Positions 25,856 through 35,300 of a stretch of 64,000 nt of DNA are shown here, in pieces; within the stretch, counting starts at the first letter, position 1, and every line of letters begins with the position of its first letter. Below the pieces are notes generated by a model, which saw nothing but the letters and a program-made list of their open reading frames with translations, ran no database searches and was not told where the DNA came from. Position numbers and translations under genes: made by a program. The stretch covers positions 186,001-250,000 of the forward strand of contig JAAFJE010000003.1 in NCBI GenBank assembly GCA_013298025.1, given 5' to 3'. The stretch is from Cytophagales bacterium (lineage in GTDB: Bacteria; Bacteroidota; Bacteroidia; Cytophagales; Spirosomataceae).

Positions 25856-27673
25856 ATGAAAAAGAAATTAATTTTACTTGCCATTGCTGCAACGAGCTTT
25901 TTAACTTCTTGCAAAGATTTCTTAGACCCAGACTCGCTATCGACTTTCGATACCGAATACATATACTCAAATCCCGATGATGCACGCAAAGGCGTAAATG
26001 CCATTTACGAATCGTTTGGGCAAGATGCCTTCCGTTCGAGGCTTTCCAACAACATGACGGGCAATACCGACATCGAGCATCAAAGTGGCTGGTCGAGTAC
26101 AGCAGACCGCTACCAAATTTGGGACTTGAACGCTCTGGCTTCCAACGGCGATTTGCGTATTATGTGGAATGCCGCTTATACATCTATTCGTAACTGCAAC
26201 ATTGCGATAGAAGGCATCGAAGCCAGTGCTGCCTTGAAATCGTCGGATTTAACTATTTCCAGAAAAATGTATCAGTTGCTCGGCGAAGCTTATACCATGC
26301 GTGCCTATTGGTACAGTATGCTTACCTTCTATTTTGGCGACGTGCCAAACGTAAGATTAGCCCCTAAAGCTGGTAATGATTTCTTTTTACCGAAAGAAGA
26401 CAGAAATGTTATTTTATCGCAAGTAATCGACGATTTGATTAAGATTGAAGATAAAATGATGTGGGCAGACCAAACCAACTATAGCATCGAGCAAATCAAC
26501 CGTGAATATACGATGGGTATGATTGCTCGCTTGGCTTTGCAAAGAGGTGGCTACTACCTAACGCCATCCATGACAATGGAACGCAAATCGGATTATTTGG
26601 AGTATTATAAAATCGCCAAGCAATATACCGAGAAGCTTATTTCGTTGAAAGATAGAGCTTTGCCAACAGACTACCGTCAGGTGTTTTTGAACGAATCGAA
26701 GTTTGTTACGCCTGCCAACAGCGACGTGTTGTTTGAAGTGCCTTTTGCTATTGGCAACGGCGACGTAGGTTGGAATATCGGTATCACGGTAGAAGGTGGT
26801 ACGACGGCGGCTCACAGCTACGGTTCGGGTAACAACTACATGGCTATTCCTCCGTCGTATTACTTCTCATTCGATACCCTAGATGTACGTCGTGATGTCA
26901 CTTGTGCGTTCTATAAAATCAATACGGCTGGACAAGCGGTATTTGTCAGCAGTACGATGAACATCGCCCAAGGCAAATGGAGTCGTTGGTTTTTAGATAA
27001 AGCCCCTGGTGCTTCTACAGCCAAAGGAACGGGTATCAACTGGCCAATGATGCGTTATTCGGATGTGTTATTGATGTTGGCCGAGGCCGAAAACGAGTTG
27101 AATGGCCCTACCGAAATTGCTAAGGGAGCGTTGAAACGTGTACGTCAAAGAGCCTTTGCTTCAACTTATTGGGCCGATAAAGTAGATAATTACATTGCGA
27201 GTATTTCAGCTTCTAAACAAGATTTCTTCAATGCCATCGTCAATGAAAGAGCATGGGAGTTTGGAGGTGAAATGATTAGAAAATATGAATTGATTCGCTG
27301 GAACTTATACGCCAAAAAGACGCAAGAAACCGTAGCTGTGACGAAAGAAATGGCAGATGCAGCCCTTACGGGTACAGGCAAATATTCGGAATTACCCGAT
27401 TATATGTATTGGAAAAGAGATGCCAGTGGCAACTTTAAAATATTGAACCCTAGCCGTAAATACATTGGCACACCAGATGCTAGTTGGACGAGGGTTTCGT
27501 TTTTGGCAAGTTTAAAACCAACAGCCACAACGTATGTCGATTGGTTGAACAAAGATTGGGAAAAATATTACAATGGCCCAGTACCGGGCATTGCACGTTA
27601 TATTTTCCCGATTCCTGCCGAGGCGATTACCAACAGCCAAGGCAAGTTGGCGAACGATGGCTATATGTTCTAA
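25856..27673 (+). CDS. SusD/RagB family outer membrane lipoprotein
   Basis: The protein has 605 residues. The signal peptide ends in the lipobox LTSC (MKKKLILLAIAATSFLTSC). The helical TPR scaffold includes RNCNIAIEGIEASAALKSSD and LLGEAYTMRAYWYSMLTFYF. The C-terminal RagB/SusD signature includes WPMMRYSDVLLMLAEAENEL and VNERAWEFGGEMIRKYELIR. It partners the preceding SusC as the surface-exposed binding lid. The gap to the SusC stop is 60 bases. Confidence 0.95.
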   Translation: MKKKLILLAIAATSFLTSCKDFLDPDSLSTFDTEYIYSNPDDARKGVNAIYESFGQDAFRSRLSNNMTGNTDIEHQSGWSSTADRYQIWDLNALASNGDLRIMWNAAYTSIRNCNIAIEGIEASAALKSSDLTISRKMYQLLGEAYTMRAYWYSMLTFYFGDVPNVRLAPKAGNDFFLPKEDRNVILSQVIDDLIKIEDKMMWADQTNYSIEQINREYTMGMIARLALQRGGYYLTPSMTMERKSDYLEYYKIAKQYTEKLISLKDRALPTDYRQVFLNESKFVTPANSDVLFEVPFAIGNGDVGWNIGITVEGGTTAAHSYGSGNNYMAIPPSYYFSFDTLDVRRDVTCAFYKINTAGQAVFVSSTMNIAQGKWSRWFLDKAPGASTAKGTGINWPMMRYSDVLLMLAEAENELNGPTEIAKGALKRVRQRAFASTYWADKVDNYIASISASKQDFFNAIVNERAWEFGGEMIRKYELIRWNLYAKKTQETVAVTKEMADAALTGTGKYSELPDYMYWKRDASGNFKILNPSRKYIGTPDASWTRVSFLASLKPTATTYVDWLNKDWEKYYNGPVPGIARYIFPIPAEAITNSQGKLANDGYMF

Positions 27674-27688
27674 AACTGTTTTTCTTTT

Positions 27689-27725
27689 GTGCGAATGGCG
27701 TTTGTTTATGCTATGCCATTCGCAC
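27689..27725. terminator. perfect intercistronic hairpin after susD
   Basis: GTGCGAATGGC (27689-27699) pairs perfectly with GCCATTCGCAC (27715-27725) over a 15-base loop. No T run follows. It lies between the SusD and DUF5123-type genes of one operon and may stabilise the upstream mRNA. Confidence 0.55.
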
Positions 27726-27756
27726 CAATTATCATTCATTTTAATGCTGCATTTTC

Positions 27757-29415
27757 ATGAACCAAAAACATATTAAAGTTGGCTTATTATTGGCAGGTTT
27801 TAGCATCGCTACATTTTTTGCTTGTAAGCCCGAAGAAGAAATCACAGCCGCAACTCGGCTTTTTATGCCTGTTCTCAACAAAGAACTTTCGGCTAAAAAT
27901 AATACCATTATTGTCAACATGGGTAATATCAAGGCTGCTACAGGTTATACGGTAGAGGTCAGTAGAGATACCTTCAAAACGGTTGATTATACCGTAAAAA
28001 CCGATACCAATTATGTAGTGGTTGATGATAAGCTACTCAAAGGAGAATCACTTTTCTGGAACACACTTTACCAAGTAAGAGCCAAGGCTCATGCTAGTAC
28101 AAGTGAGTTTGATAGCAAGGTATCAAGTTTAGGAGGGGTAAAAACAGAAAAATTCCCCAGTATCATGATTGCTCCTACAGCAGCCGATGTCTTAGATGTG
28201 TCGGCAAGGGTGCGTTGGAATACAACGGGCGGAACGGTAGCAAAAGTAAAGGTTTTTGCTAAAACAGACTTGAAATTGGCTACGCCTCTGGCACAGTACG
28301 ACGTAAGTACAGCCGAGCAGCAAGCAGGAATAAAAATCGTGTCGAAATTATCACCATTGACTACCTATCAGCTTGCGATTTATGGAACAGACGGAGCAAT
28401 CAAGGGATGGGATAACTTTACCACCATTGCCAGAGCCGTTGACACGTCGTTGCCGAATGTGATTGACTTATCAGAAAACGAAGACCCCAACGCCTTGAAC
28501 GCCGCTTTACTGAACGTGGTTGAAGGAGGAATTATCGTTTTGAAAAAAGGAGCGACTTATACCATGCCAACCAACAATTTCGATAAGTCGGTAACGGTGA
28601 CAAGTGCCTATGGTTTTGGCGACCAAAAAACGATTATCAATACCTCGGGCGGTGGTAATATCCTGACAGGTGCTACCATTGAGTATTTGCGTTTCAATAA
28701 CATCGAGTTTAGAGGGGCAGATATTGCCGCAAGTTATATTTTCAACCCTAATATCGCTACACTTACAACCGTAAAAGAGCTGTCGTTCGACAACTGTATC
28801 ATTACCAATATGCGTGGGGTATTGCGTATCAGAGCGAAGGCTTTTGTGAATAATTTTATCATTAAAAACGCTATCGTGCATCAAATTGGTAACTACGGTA
28901 TTCTTACAACCGACACCGACGGAGCAGGCAATGCGGCGGTTGATAATATTATTTTACAAAAAAGTACATTTAGTAAAATCAACGTGTTCCTTACTTCACG
29001 CCAAAACTCTAATACCGTGAAAATAGAGGATTGTACCTTGAGCGAAATAGCGACCAACAGCGGTTCGTTGTTTACTTGGCGTGGCACAACGGGCCTCAAC
29101 AACGTAACCAATGGTATTACCATTACCAACTGTATTTGGGGTCACGCTTGGGACCAAGCTGGTACAGCCGTATTGGCGGTGCGTGGTAAGTCTGCTGGTT
29201 TGGCTTCTACGGCGTTTACCATACTCAATACATATACCACAGGCGACTTCTCGTATGTAGCTGGTACCGAAATTGCAGGAATGCCTTCGTTTACCTATAC
29301 CAAAAAAGCAGCCGAATTGTGGGTAAGTCCTTATTCGGGATTAAATTTCAATTTCAAAGACACTAGCTTCCCTGGTCGTAAAGATTGTGGCGACCCTCGC
29401 TGGAGAGTTCAGTAA
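27757..29415 (+). CDS. DUF5123/DUF4957-type surface lipoprotein with FnIII and beta-helix
   Basis: The protein has 552 residues. The N-terminus LLLAGFSIATFFACKPEEE ends in a lipobox (FFAC). Residues about 40-225 are two fibronectin-type-III-like sandwiches (VNMGNIKAATGYTVEVSRDT, TTYQLAIYGTDG). The C-terminal part (about 235-530) is a right-handed beta-helix of the pectate-lyase-like type (IEYLRFNNIEFRGADIAASY, VKELSFDNCIITNMRGVLRI). Proteins of this build are usual third members of pectin loci after SusC/SusD and probably bind, rather than cleave, pectic chains at the surface. I see no catalytic signature. Confidence 0.75.
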   Translation: MNQKHIKVGLLLAGFSIATFFACKPEEEITAATRLFMPVLNKELSAKNNTIIVNMGNIKAATGYTVEVSRDTFKTVDYTVKTDTNYVVVDDKLLKGESLFWNTLYQVRAKAHASTSEFDSKVSSLGGVKTEKFPSIMIAPTAADVLDVSARVRWNTTGGTVAKVKVFAKTDLKLATPLAQYDVSTAEQQAGIKIVSKLSPLTTYQLAIYGTDGAIKGWDNFTTIARAVDTSLPNVIDLSENEDPNALNAALLNVVEGGIIVLKKGATYTMPTNNFDKSVTVTSAYGFGDQKTIINTSGGGNILTGATIEYLRFNNIEFRGADIAASYIFNPNIATLTTVKELSFDNCIITNMRGVLRIRAKAFVNNFIIKNAIVHQIGNYGILTTDTDGAGNAAVDNIILQKSTFSKINVFLTSRQNSNTVKIEDCTLSEIATNSGSLFTWRGTTGLNNVTNGITITNCIWGHAWDQAGTAVLAVRGKSAGLASTAFTILNTYTTGDFSYVAGTEIAGMPSFTYTKKAAELWVSPYSGLNFNFKDTSFPGRKDCGDPRWRVQ

Positions 29416-29424
29416 TACATATTC

Positions 29425-29457
29425 GTTCTCGTTTGTGAACAAGCCACAAACGAGAAC
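29425..29457 (+). terminator. perfect hairpin before pelA
   Basis: GTTCTCGTTTGTG (29425-29437) pairs perfectly with CACAAACGAGAAC (29445-29457) over a seven-base loop, followed by TTTAATTT. It can act as a weak terminator or attenuator between the DUF5123-type gene and the PL10 gene. Confidence 0.6.
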
Positions 29458-29474
29458 TTTAATTTCCTCTCAAA

Positions 29475-30548
29475 ATGAAACTACGTAAACTTTATTTTGC
29501 CATCGTCTTTAGTTTGGGCTTATTTTCGTGTAAATCTGCCCAACTTTTACAACAAAACAAGACCTCTTTAGCGAATAATTTTCCTCAAGATTCTGTGGCA
29601 GAAAGAATGCTCTTATACCAACGAGCCAATGGGGGATGGCCGCAGCCGGGTGGCGACCCTATCAAATACAACCTGCCAATTAGTCCAGAATTAAAGAAAA
29701 AATTACTTTCCGAAAAGCATATTTTCGACACAACCATCGACGACAAAGCCACAACCCGAGAAATCAATGGGTTGGTAAAAGCCTATCAGCAAACGCATAA
29801 CCCAAGCTATTTGGCAGCCGCCGAAAAGGGGATTCAATACCTGCTCGAAGCCCAAAATAAAGCAGGTGGTTGGGGGCAATTTTACCCTGATACAACGGGC
29901 TATCGTAAGCATATTACCTACAACGATAATGCTATGATTGATGTGTTGAAAGTACTAAAAAATACAGCCGAAGAAAAAGACGGATTCGACGTAGTATCTG
30001 CATCGTTACGCCCTTTGGCACAGCAAGCTGTACAAAAAGGGATTCAGTGTATCCTGAAAACACAATACAAACAGAAGGGTAAACTTACCGCTTGGTGTGC
30101 ACAACACGACCGTGAAACGCTCTTGCCCGCCAAAGCTCGTAAGTTTGAATTGCCTTCTCTGAGTGGGGCAGAGTCGGTTGGAATTTTATATTTTTTGATG
30201 TCTGTTGATAATCCATCTTCCGAAATCAAACAAGCGATTGAGGCAGGTGTACAATGGCTCGATGCCGTAAAATTGGTTGGCATTCGTACCGAAGACATCA
30301 AAGACCCTGCCCAACCCAAAGGCAAAGACCGCATCGTGGTAGCCGACCCGAATAGTACGCTATGGGCAAGATTTTATGACCTCGAAACCAATAAACCATT
30401 TTTTACAGGAAGAGATAGTGTGCCTAGGGCAACTTTAGCAGCAATCGAAAATGAACGCAGGGTTGGCTATGGTTACTATGGTACTTGGGCTGCTAAACTT
30501 CTAGCCAAAGATTACCAAGCTTGGCTGCAAAAATGGGGGAAAAATTAG
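29475..30548 (+). CDS. pelA: pectate lyase, polysaccharide lyase family 10
   Basis: The protein has 357 residues and is a lipoprotein by its N-terminus (SLGLFSC). The signature MLLYQRANGGWPQPGGDPI and the TTREINGLVKAYQQTHNPSY and AAEKGIQYLLEAQNKAGGWG segments are diagnostic of the PL10/PelA (alpha/alpha toroid) family. LPSLSGAESVGILYFLMSVD and WARFYDLETNKPFFTGRDS carry the typical C-terminal active-site region. It cleaves alpha-1,4-galacturonan by beta-elimination with Ca2+, giving unsaturated oligogalacturonides. It is the fourth structural gene of the locus and is followed 18 bases later by the GH43 gene. Confidence 0.92.
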   Translation: MKLRKLYFAIVFSLGLFSCKSAQLLQQNKTSLANNFPQDSVAERMLLYQRANGGWPQPGGDPIKYNLPISPELKKKLLSEKHIFDTTIDDKATTREINGLVKAYQQTHNPSYLAAAEKGIQYLLEAQNKAGGWGQFYPDTTGYRKHITYNDNAMIDVLKVLKNTAEEKDGFDVVSASLRPLAQQAVQKGIQCILKTQYKQKGKLTAWCAQHDRETLLPAKARKFELPSLSGAESVGILYFLMSVDNPSSEIKQAIEAGVQWLDAVKLVGIRTEDIKDPAQPKGKDRIVVADPNSTLWARFYDLETNKPFFTGRDSVPRATLAAIENERRVGYGYYGTWAAKLLAKDYQAWLQKWGKN

Positions 30549-30566
30549 ATTAATTAGATAGCAACA

Positions 30567-32165
30567 ATGAAGAAAACCCTTTTGCTCTTAACCTGTTTAT
30601 TTACTTGGCAAGTGAACGCCCAAGTGTGGTCGCCAGATAATGGCGATGGCACTTACAGCAATCCGATTATTCATGCCGACTACTCCGACCCCGATGCCAT
30701 TCGGGTAGGGAATGATTTTTATATGGTATCGTCGAGTTTTGAAGATACGCCAGGCTTGCCTATTTTACATTCTAAAGATTTGGTCAATTGGAAAATTCTA
30801 GCCCATGCTTTGCCTCGACAAATTCCTTTGGGGCATTTCTCAAAAACACAACATGGCAATGGCGTGTGGGCACCTTCGATGCGTTTTCACCAAGGCGAAT
30901 TTTACATTTATTATCCCGACCCCGACTTTGGAATTTATGTGTTAAAAGCAAAAAATCCCGCAGGCCCTTGGTCTGAACCTGTGTTGGTAGAAGGAGGTAA
31001 AGGCTTGATAGACCCTTGTCCGCTTTGGGACGAAGATGGTAAAACCTACCTTGTTCATGCGTATGCAGGCAGCAGGGCAGGCATCAAAAGCATTATTGTT
31101 GTGAAACAAATGAACGCTGAAGGCACAAAAGTACTCGACCAAGGCAAATTGGTGTATGATGGTCACGAGCTAGACCCTACCATCGAAGGCCCTAAATTCT
31201 ACAAACGCAATGGCTATTATTATATTTTTGCTCCAGCGGGCGGCGTGCCTACGGGTTGGCAATTGGTCTTGCGTTCAAAAAATGTATATGGCCCTTATGA
31301 ACGAAAAGTAGTGATGGAACAAGGCAAAAGCCCTACCAATGGCCCTCACCAAGGGGCATGGGTCGATACGCCAACGGGCGAACATTGGTTTTTGCATTTC
31401 CAAGACAAGGAAGCCTATGGGCGTATTGTGCATTTGCAACCGATGGTTTGGAAAAACGATTGGCCTGTAATTGGCCTCGATGCCGACGGCGATGGCAAAG
31501 GCGAACCTGTGTTACGGTATAAAAAACCCAATGTAGGGCAAACCCTTCCCGTAGTAGTGCCTGCTACAAGCGACGAATTTAATGAAACCAACTTGGGTTT
31601 ACAATGGCAATGGATGGCAAACCCCAAGGCTACTTGGGCGTTTATGAACCCGACTAAGGGAACATTACGCTTGTATTCCGACAAAACCGATAGCATTCCA
31701 AATCTTTGGTTTGCCCCGAATGTATTGTTGCAAAAATTCCCAGCAGAAGAATTTACCATCACAACCAAAGTGAGCTTTCAGCCGAATCCTAAGCTAGAAA
31801 ACGAAAAAGCAGGACTTACCATCATGGGCTTTAGTTATGCCAATATTGCCCTCAAAAGCCAGAAAAGTGGTCTTTCCTTGGTTTATACCCTGTGCAAAGA
31901 TGCCGATAAACGTGCCGTAGAACAAGAAAAAGTACTGGTGACAAACGCTAGTAATAGCTATTTTTTACGGGTAAAAGTACAAAAGGGCGGTATTTGTCAA
32001 TTTAGTTATAGCGTTGATGGACAGTTATTTACTGATGTTTCCGAAACGTTCACAGCAGAAGTCGGACGCTGGAAAGGAGCAAAAGTAGGGCTGTTTTGTA
32101 CCCGACAAACCCAAATCAACGATGCTGGCTGGCTCGATGTAGATTGGTTTAGGGTGACAAAATAG
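30567..32165 (+). CDS. glycoside hydrolase family 43 protein with C-terminal sandwich domain
   Basis: The protein has 532 residues. The signal peptide ends near residue 19 (QVNAQ). The five-bladed propeller shows all three catalytic acids: Asp in HADYSDPDAIRV, Asp in LIDPCPLWDEDGKTYLVHAY and Glu in ELDPTIEGPKFYKRNGYYY. A beta-sandwich (about 330-530; FNETNLGLQWQWMANPKATW) follows, as in the GH43 subfamilies 10-12. Family members act on arabinan, xylan or galactan side chains, so here it probably trims pectin side chains. Its stop is followed by a MITE-like repeat. Confidence 0.92.
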   Translation: MKKTLLLLTCLFTWQVNAQVWSPDNGDGTYSNPIIHADYSDPDAIRVGNDFYMVSSSFEDTPGLPILHSKDLVNWKILAHALPRQIPLGHFSKTQHGNGVWAPSMRFHQGEFYIYYPDPDFGIYVLKAKNPAGPWSEPVLVEGGKGLIDPCPLWDEDGKTYLVHAYAGSRAGIKSIIVVKQMNAEGTKVLDQGKLVYDGHELDPTIEGPKFYKRNGYYYIFAPAGGVPTGWQLVLRSKNVYGPYERKVVMEQGKSPTNGPHQGAWVDTPTGEHWFLHFQDKEAYGRIVHLQPMVWKNDWPVIGLDADGDGKGEPVLRYKKPNVGQTLPVVVPATSDEFNETNLGLQWQWMANPKATWAFMNPTKGTLRLYSDKTDSIPNLWFAPNVLLQKFPAEEFTITTKVSFQPNPKLENEKAGLTIMGFSYANIALKSQKSGLSLVYTLCKDADKRAVEQEKVLVTNASNSYFLRVKVQKGGICQFSYSVDGQLFTDVSETFTAEVGRWKGAKVGLFCTRQTQINDAGWLDVDWFRVTK

Positions 32166-32167
32166 TT

Positions 32168-32337
32168 TGTACAAAGGATTTGACACATAATCGTTCTTAT
32201 CGTTAACATTTTTGGGTAGTGACATTTGGAATGTGGCAACCGCTAGGGTTGCCACTACGCCAATTTTATTTTGAAAGATAAAACCAACCTTTCATGCAGC
32301 ACCAATTGACAATTCACAATTTTGCATCAGTACTTAA
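32168..32337 (+). repeat. MITE/REP-like element, copy 2
   Basis: The element starts with TGTACAAAGGATTT (shared with 38911). It contains the palindrome GTGGCAACC/GGTTGCCAC (32232-32253) preceded by GGGTAGTG, then AATTTTATTTTGAAAGATAA and the tail AATTCACAATTTTGCATCAG. The same blocks occur in the same order in copy 3 at 38911-39100. No coding capacity is visible. Confidence 0.65.
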
Positions 32338-32382
32338 TATGGATATTTAAACCTTTTTAACAGGAATTATTCCTTTATTTTT

Positions 32383-35300
32383 ATGAAAAAAAACTTTTAC
32401 TTTAGACAAATACATATTTGTCTGGCAGGGCTTTGGTTTGCCTTATTATGGATGTCGGCACCTACATTTGCCCAACAATTAGCCTTTCCAACAGCCGAAG
32501 GAGGCGGGCGTTTTGCCAAAGGTGGGAGAGGCGGTACAGTATATGAAGTAACCAACCTTAATGATTCAGGAGCAGGAAGTTTACGAGATGCCATTAGCCA
32601 ACCCAACAGAACCATTGTCTTTAAAGTATCGGGCGAAATCAAGTTGCAAAGCCGTTTGGTTATTAAGCAAAACAACATTACCATCGCAGGACAAACTGCC
32701 CCTGGACAAGGCATTTGTATTACAGGCTACACCCTGAATATTTCGGCATCAGACATCATCATTCGTTACATCAGGTGTCGTTTTGGCGATGCCAATGCTT
32801 CCGAAGACGATGCCATGAATAGTTTTAATGGAAGTTACCAAAATATCATTATCGACCACTGTTCTATGAGTTGGTCGATTGACGAAACAGGCTCGTTTTA
32901 TTCCATTCGTAATTTTACCCTTCAATGGTGCATTCTAAGCGAAAGTTTGTATAATTCTAAACATGACAAAGGCATTCACGGCTATGGCGGTATTTGGGGT
33001 GGAGCAAACGCTACCTATCACCACAACCTTTTGGCACACCATTCTTCTCGAAACCCTCGTTTTGGTGGTACAAGACCAGGCTATATTTCCTATGACCCTG
33101 CCGACGAACTAGTGGATTATCGCAACAATGTGCTTTATAACTGGGGAAATATCAATTCTTCGTATGGAGGAGAGGGCAGTAAAATCAATATGGTAAACAA
33201 CTACTACAAGCCTGGCCCTGCAACACCCGGCAACTTGACTACTAGCTCGGCGAGTAACAAACGCAACCGTCTGTTGAATTATACAAACTTTACAGTAGAT
33301 GGCACCGATACGACTTGGGGAGGTAAATTTTACATTGCAGGAAATGTCGTGCATGGGTATCCAGATGTTTCTGCTGATAACTGGACGAACGGTGTACAAA
33401 AAGATAGCTATATTTATGCCGACCAACTGATTGCCAAAGCCAAGCAAAGTCAGCCTTTCGCTACTGCCCCTGTGCGTACCCAAACCGCAGAACAGGCGTT
33501 TCAAACGGTAATGGATAGTGCTGGGGCGATTTTACCTCGCCGAGATGCCATTGATGTCCGAATTGTGACAGAAACACGCAACGGCACGGCTACTTACGAA
33601 GGGCCAACCTATGCAACGGTTACAGGTACTGGTATTTCGCACCCGTCAGGTATTATTGATAGCCCTGCCAATGTAGGAGGAATCCCTCAATACGGTTCTA
33701 GTACGCCTTATAAAGATACAGACAAAGATGGTATGGACGACGTATGGGAGCTTGCCAATGGCTTGAATCCCAACAACGCTGCCGATGGCAATGCCCTTGC
33801 TCCCAATGGCTATACCAACCTCGAAAACTTTTTGAATGGTATTACCAAAGATACTGGTTCGGGCGATATAGTAGGAGGCTCGCCTGTAATAGACCTCATG
33901 GGCTACGATGCCGTGGTGGCAAAAGATGGAACGGGGTCATTCAAAACGGTTCAGGCTGCTATTGATGCTGCTCCTACGGGTGCAACCAAGCCGTATAGAA
34001 TTTTTATCAAAAATGGAAAATACCTTGAAAAAATCTCTATCGCTTCCAATAAATCATTTATTCATTTGATTGGTGAAAGTGCCGCCAAAACGATTATTTC
34101 TTGGAACGACTATTCGGGTAAAGCCAATCCCGCAGGTGGTACATTCGGCACGAGTACCTCCTCAACTGTCACCATCAAAGCCAATGATTGTCATATCGAA
34201 AACCTGACCATCGAAAATACTACGGGCGATGCACCGCAGGCATTAGCCATTTATTTTGAAGGTGATAGAAATACCGCTAAAAGTTGTATTTTTCTAGGAG
34301 GACAAGACACCGTACTGAGCAATGGCGATGGCAAAAGACAGTATTTTAAAAACTGCTACATCGACGGCGTGGTTGATTTTATCTTCGGAAGTGCCATTAC
34401 GGTATTTGATTCTTGCGTAGTGTATGCCAAAGACCGGGTGGACAAATTGGCAGGAAGTTATATTACGGCTGCTAATACGCCTAAAACGCAAAACTATGGT
34501 TATATTTTTAGAAATTGTATTTTACCAAGTAATACAGGCGTTACTTCTTATGTACTGGGTCGTCCTTGGCAGAACGACGCAAGTACTGCCGATGCTTCAA
34601 AAAAATATAATAAAGTTGTATTTTTAAATAGTATTTATGGAAATAAATTGGTGAAATCGGAAGGCTGGTCCACTTGGGACACGGGTACAAATACCTCGTA
34701 CATCACCTACGCCGAGTATAAAAACAAGCGTTACGATGGTGTGTTGGCAGATGTAAGCAAACGAGTGGCGTGGTCGAAACAATTGAGCGATACAGAGGCA
34801 TTGGATTATTACGACAATACCAAAGTTTTTGGCGACTGGAATCCATGTAATACCACAAGCGATTTTTGTAAAACCAAAAATGCCGAAATAGCCGTGGTAA
34901 ATATCAAAGTAGCCAAAGGAGCGAATCTTTCTACACCAACCAATTTTTCTTGGAATATTTGTTGGGCTATGAAAGACTTAACGTATGAATTGTACCGTAG
35001 TACCGACAACAAAGCTACTTTCTCGAAAATCAATTCTACCGTGGCTACTACCGATACGGTTATCAATTTTGCCATGACCGATGCCGCTCCTGCTGCTGGA
35101 AAGACATATTATTATTTATTGAAAGTAACAAAAGCAGGGTGGAAAGATTATGTATCTGATACGCTTACGGTGTCGAGTGTACCAACCATTACACTCAACG
35201 GTTCGCCTAAAGATTTTTTACAAGGCTTAGGCACGCCTTCTAATGCCCAAGTTTATACACTTGCTGCCGAAAATTTAGCCGAAAATCTTACAATTACCAT

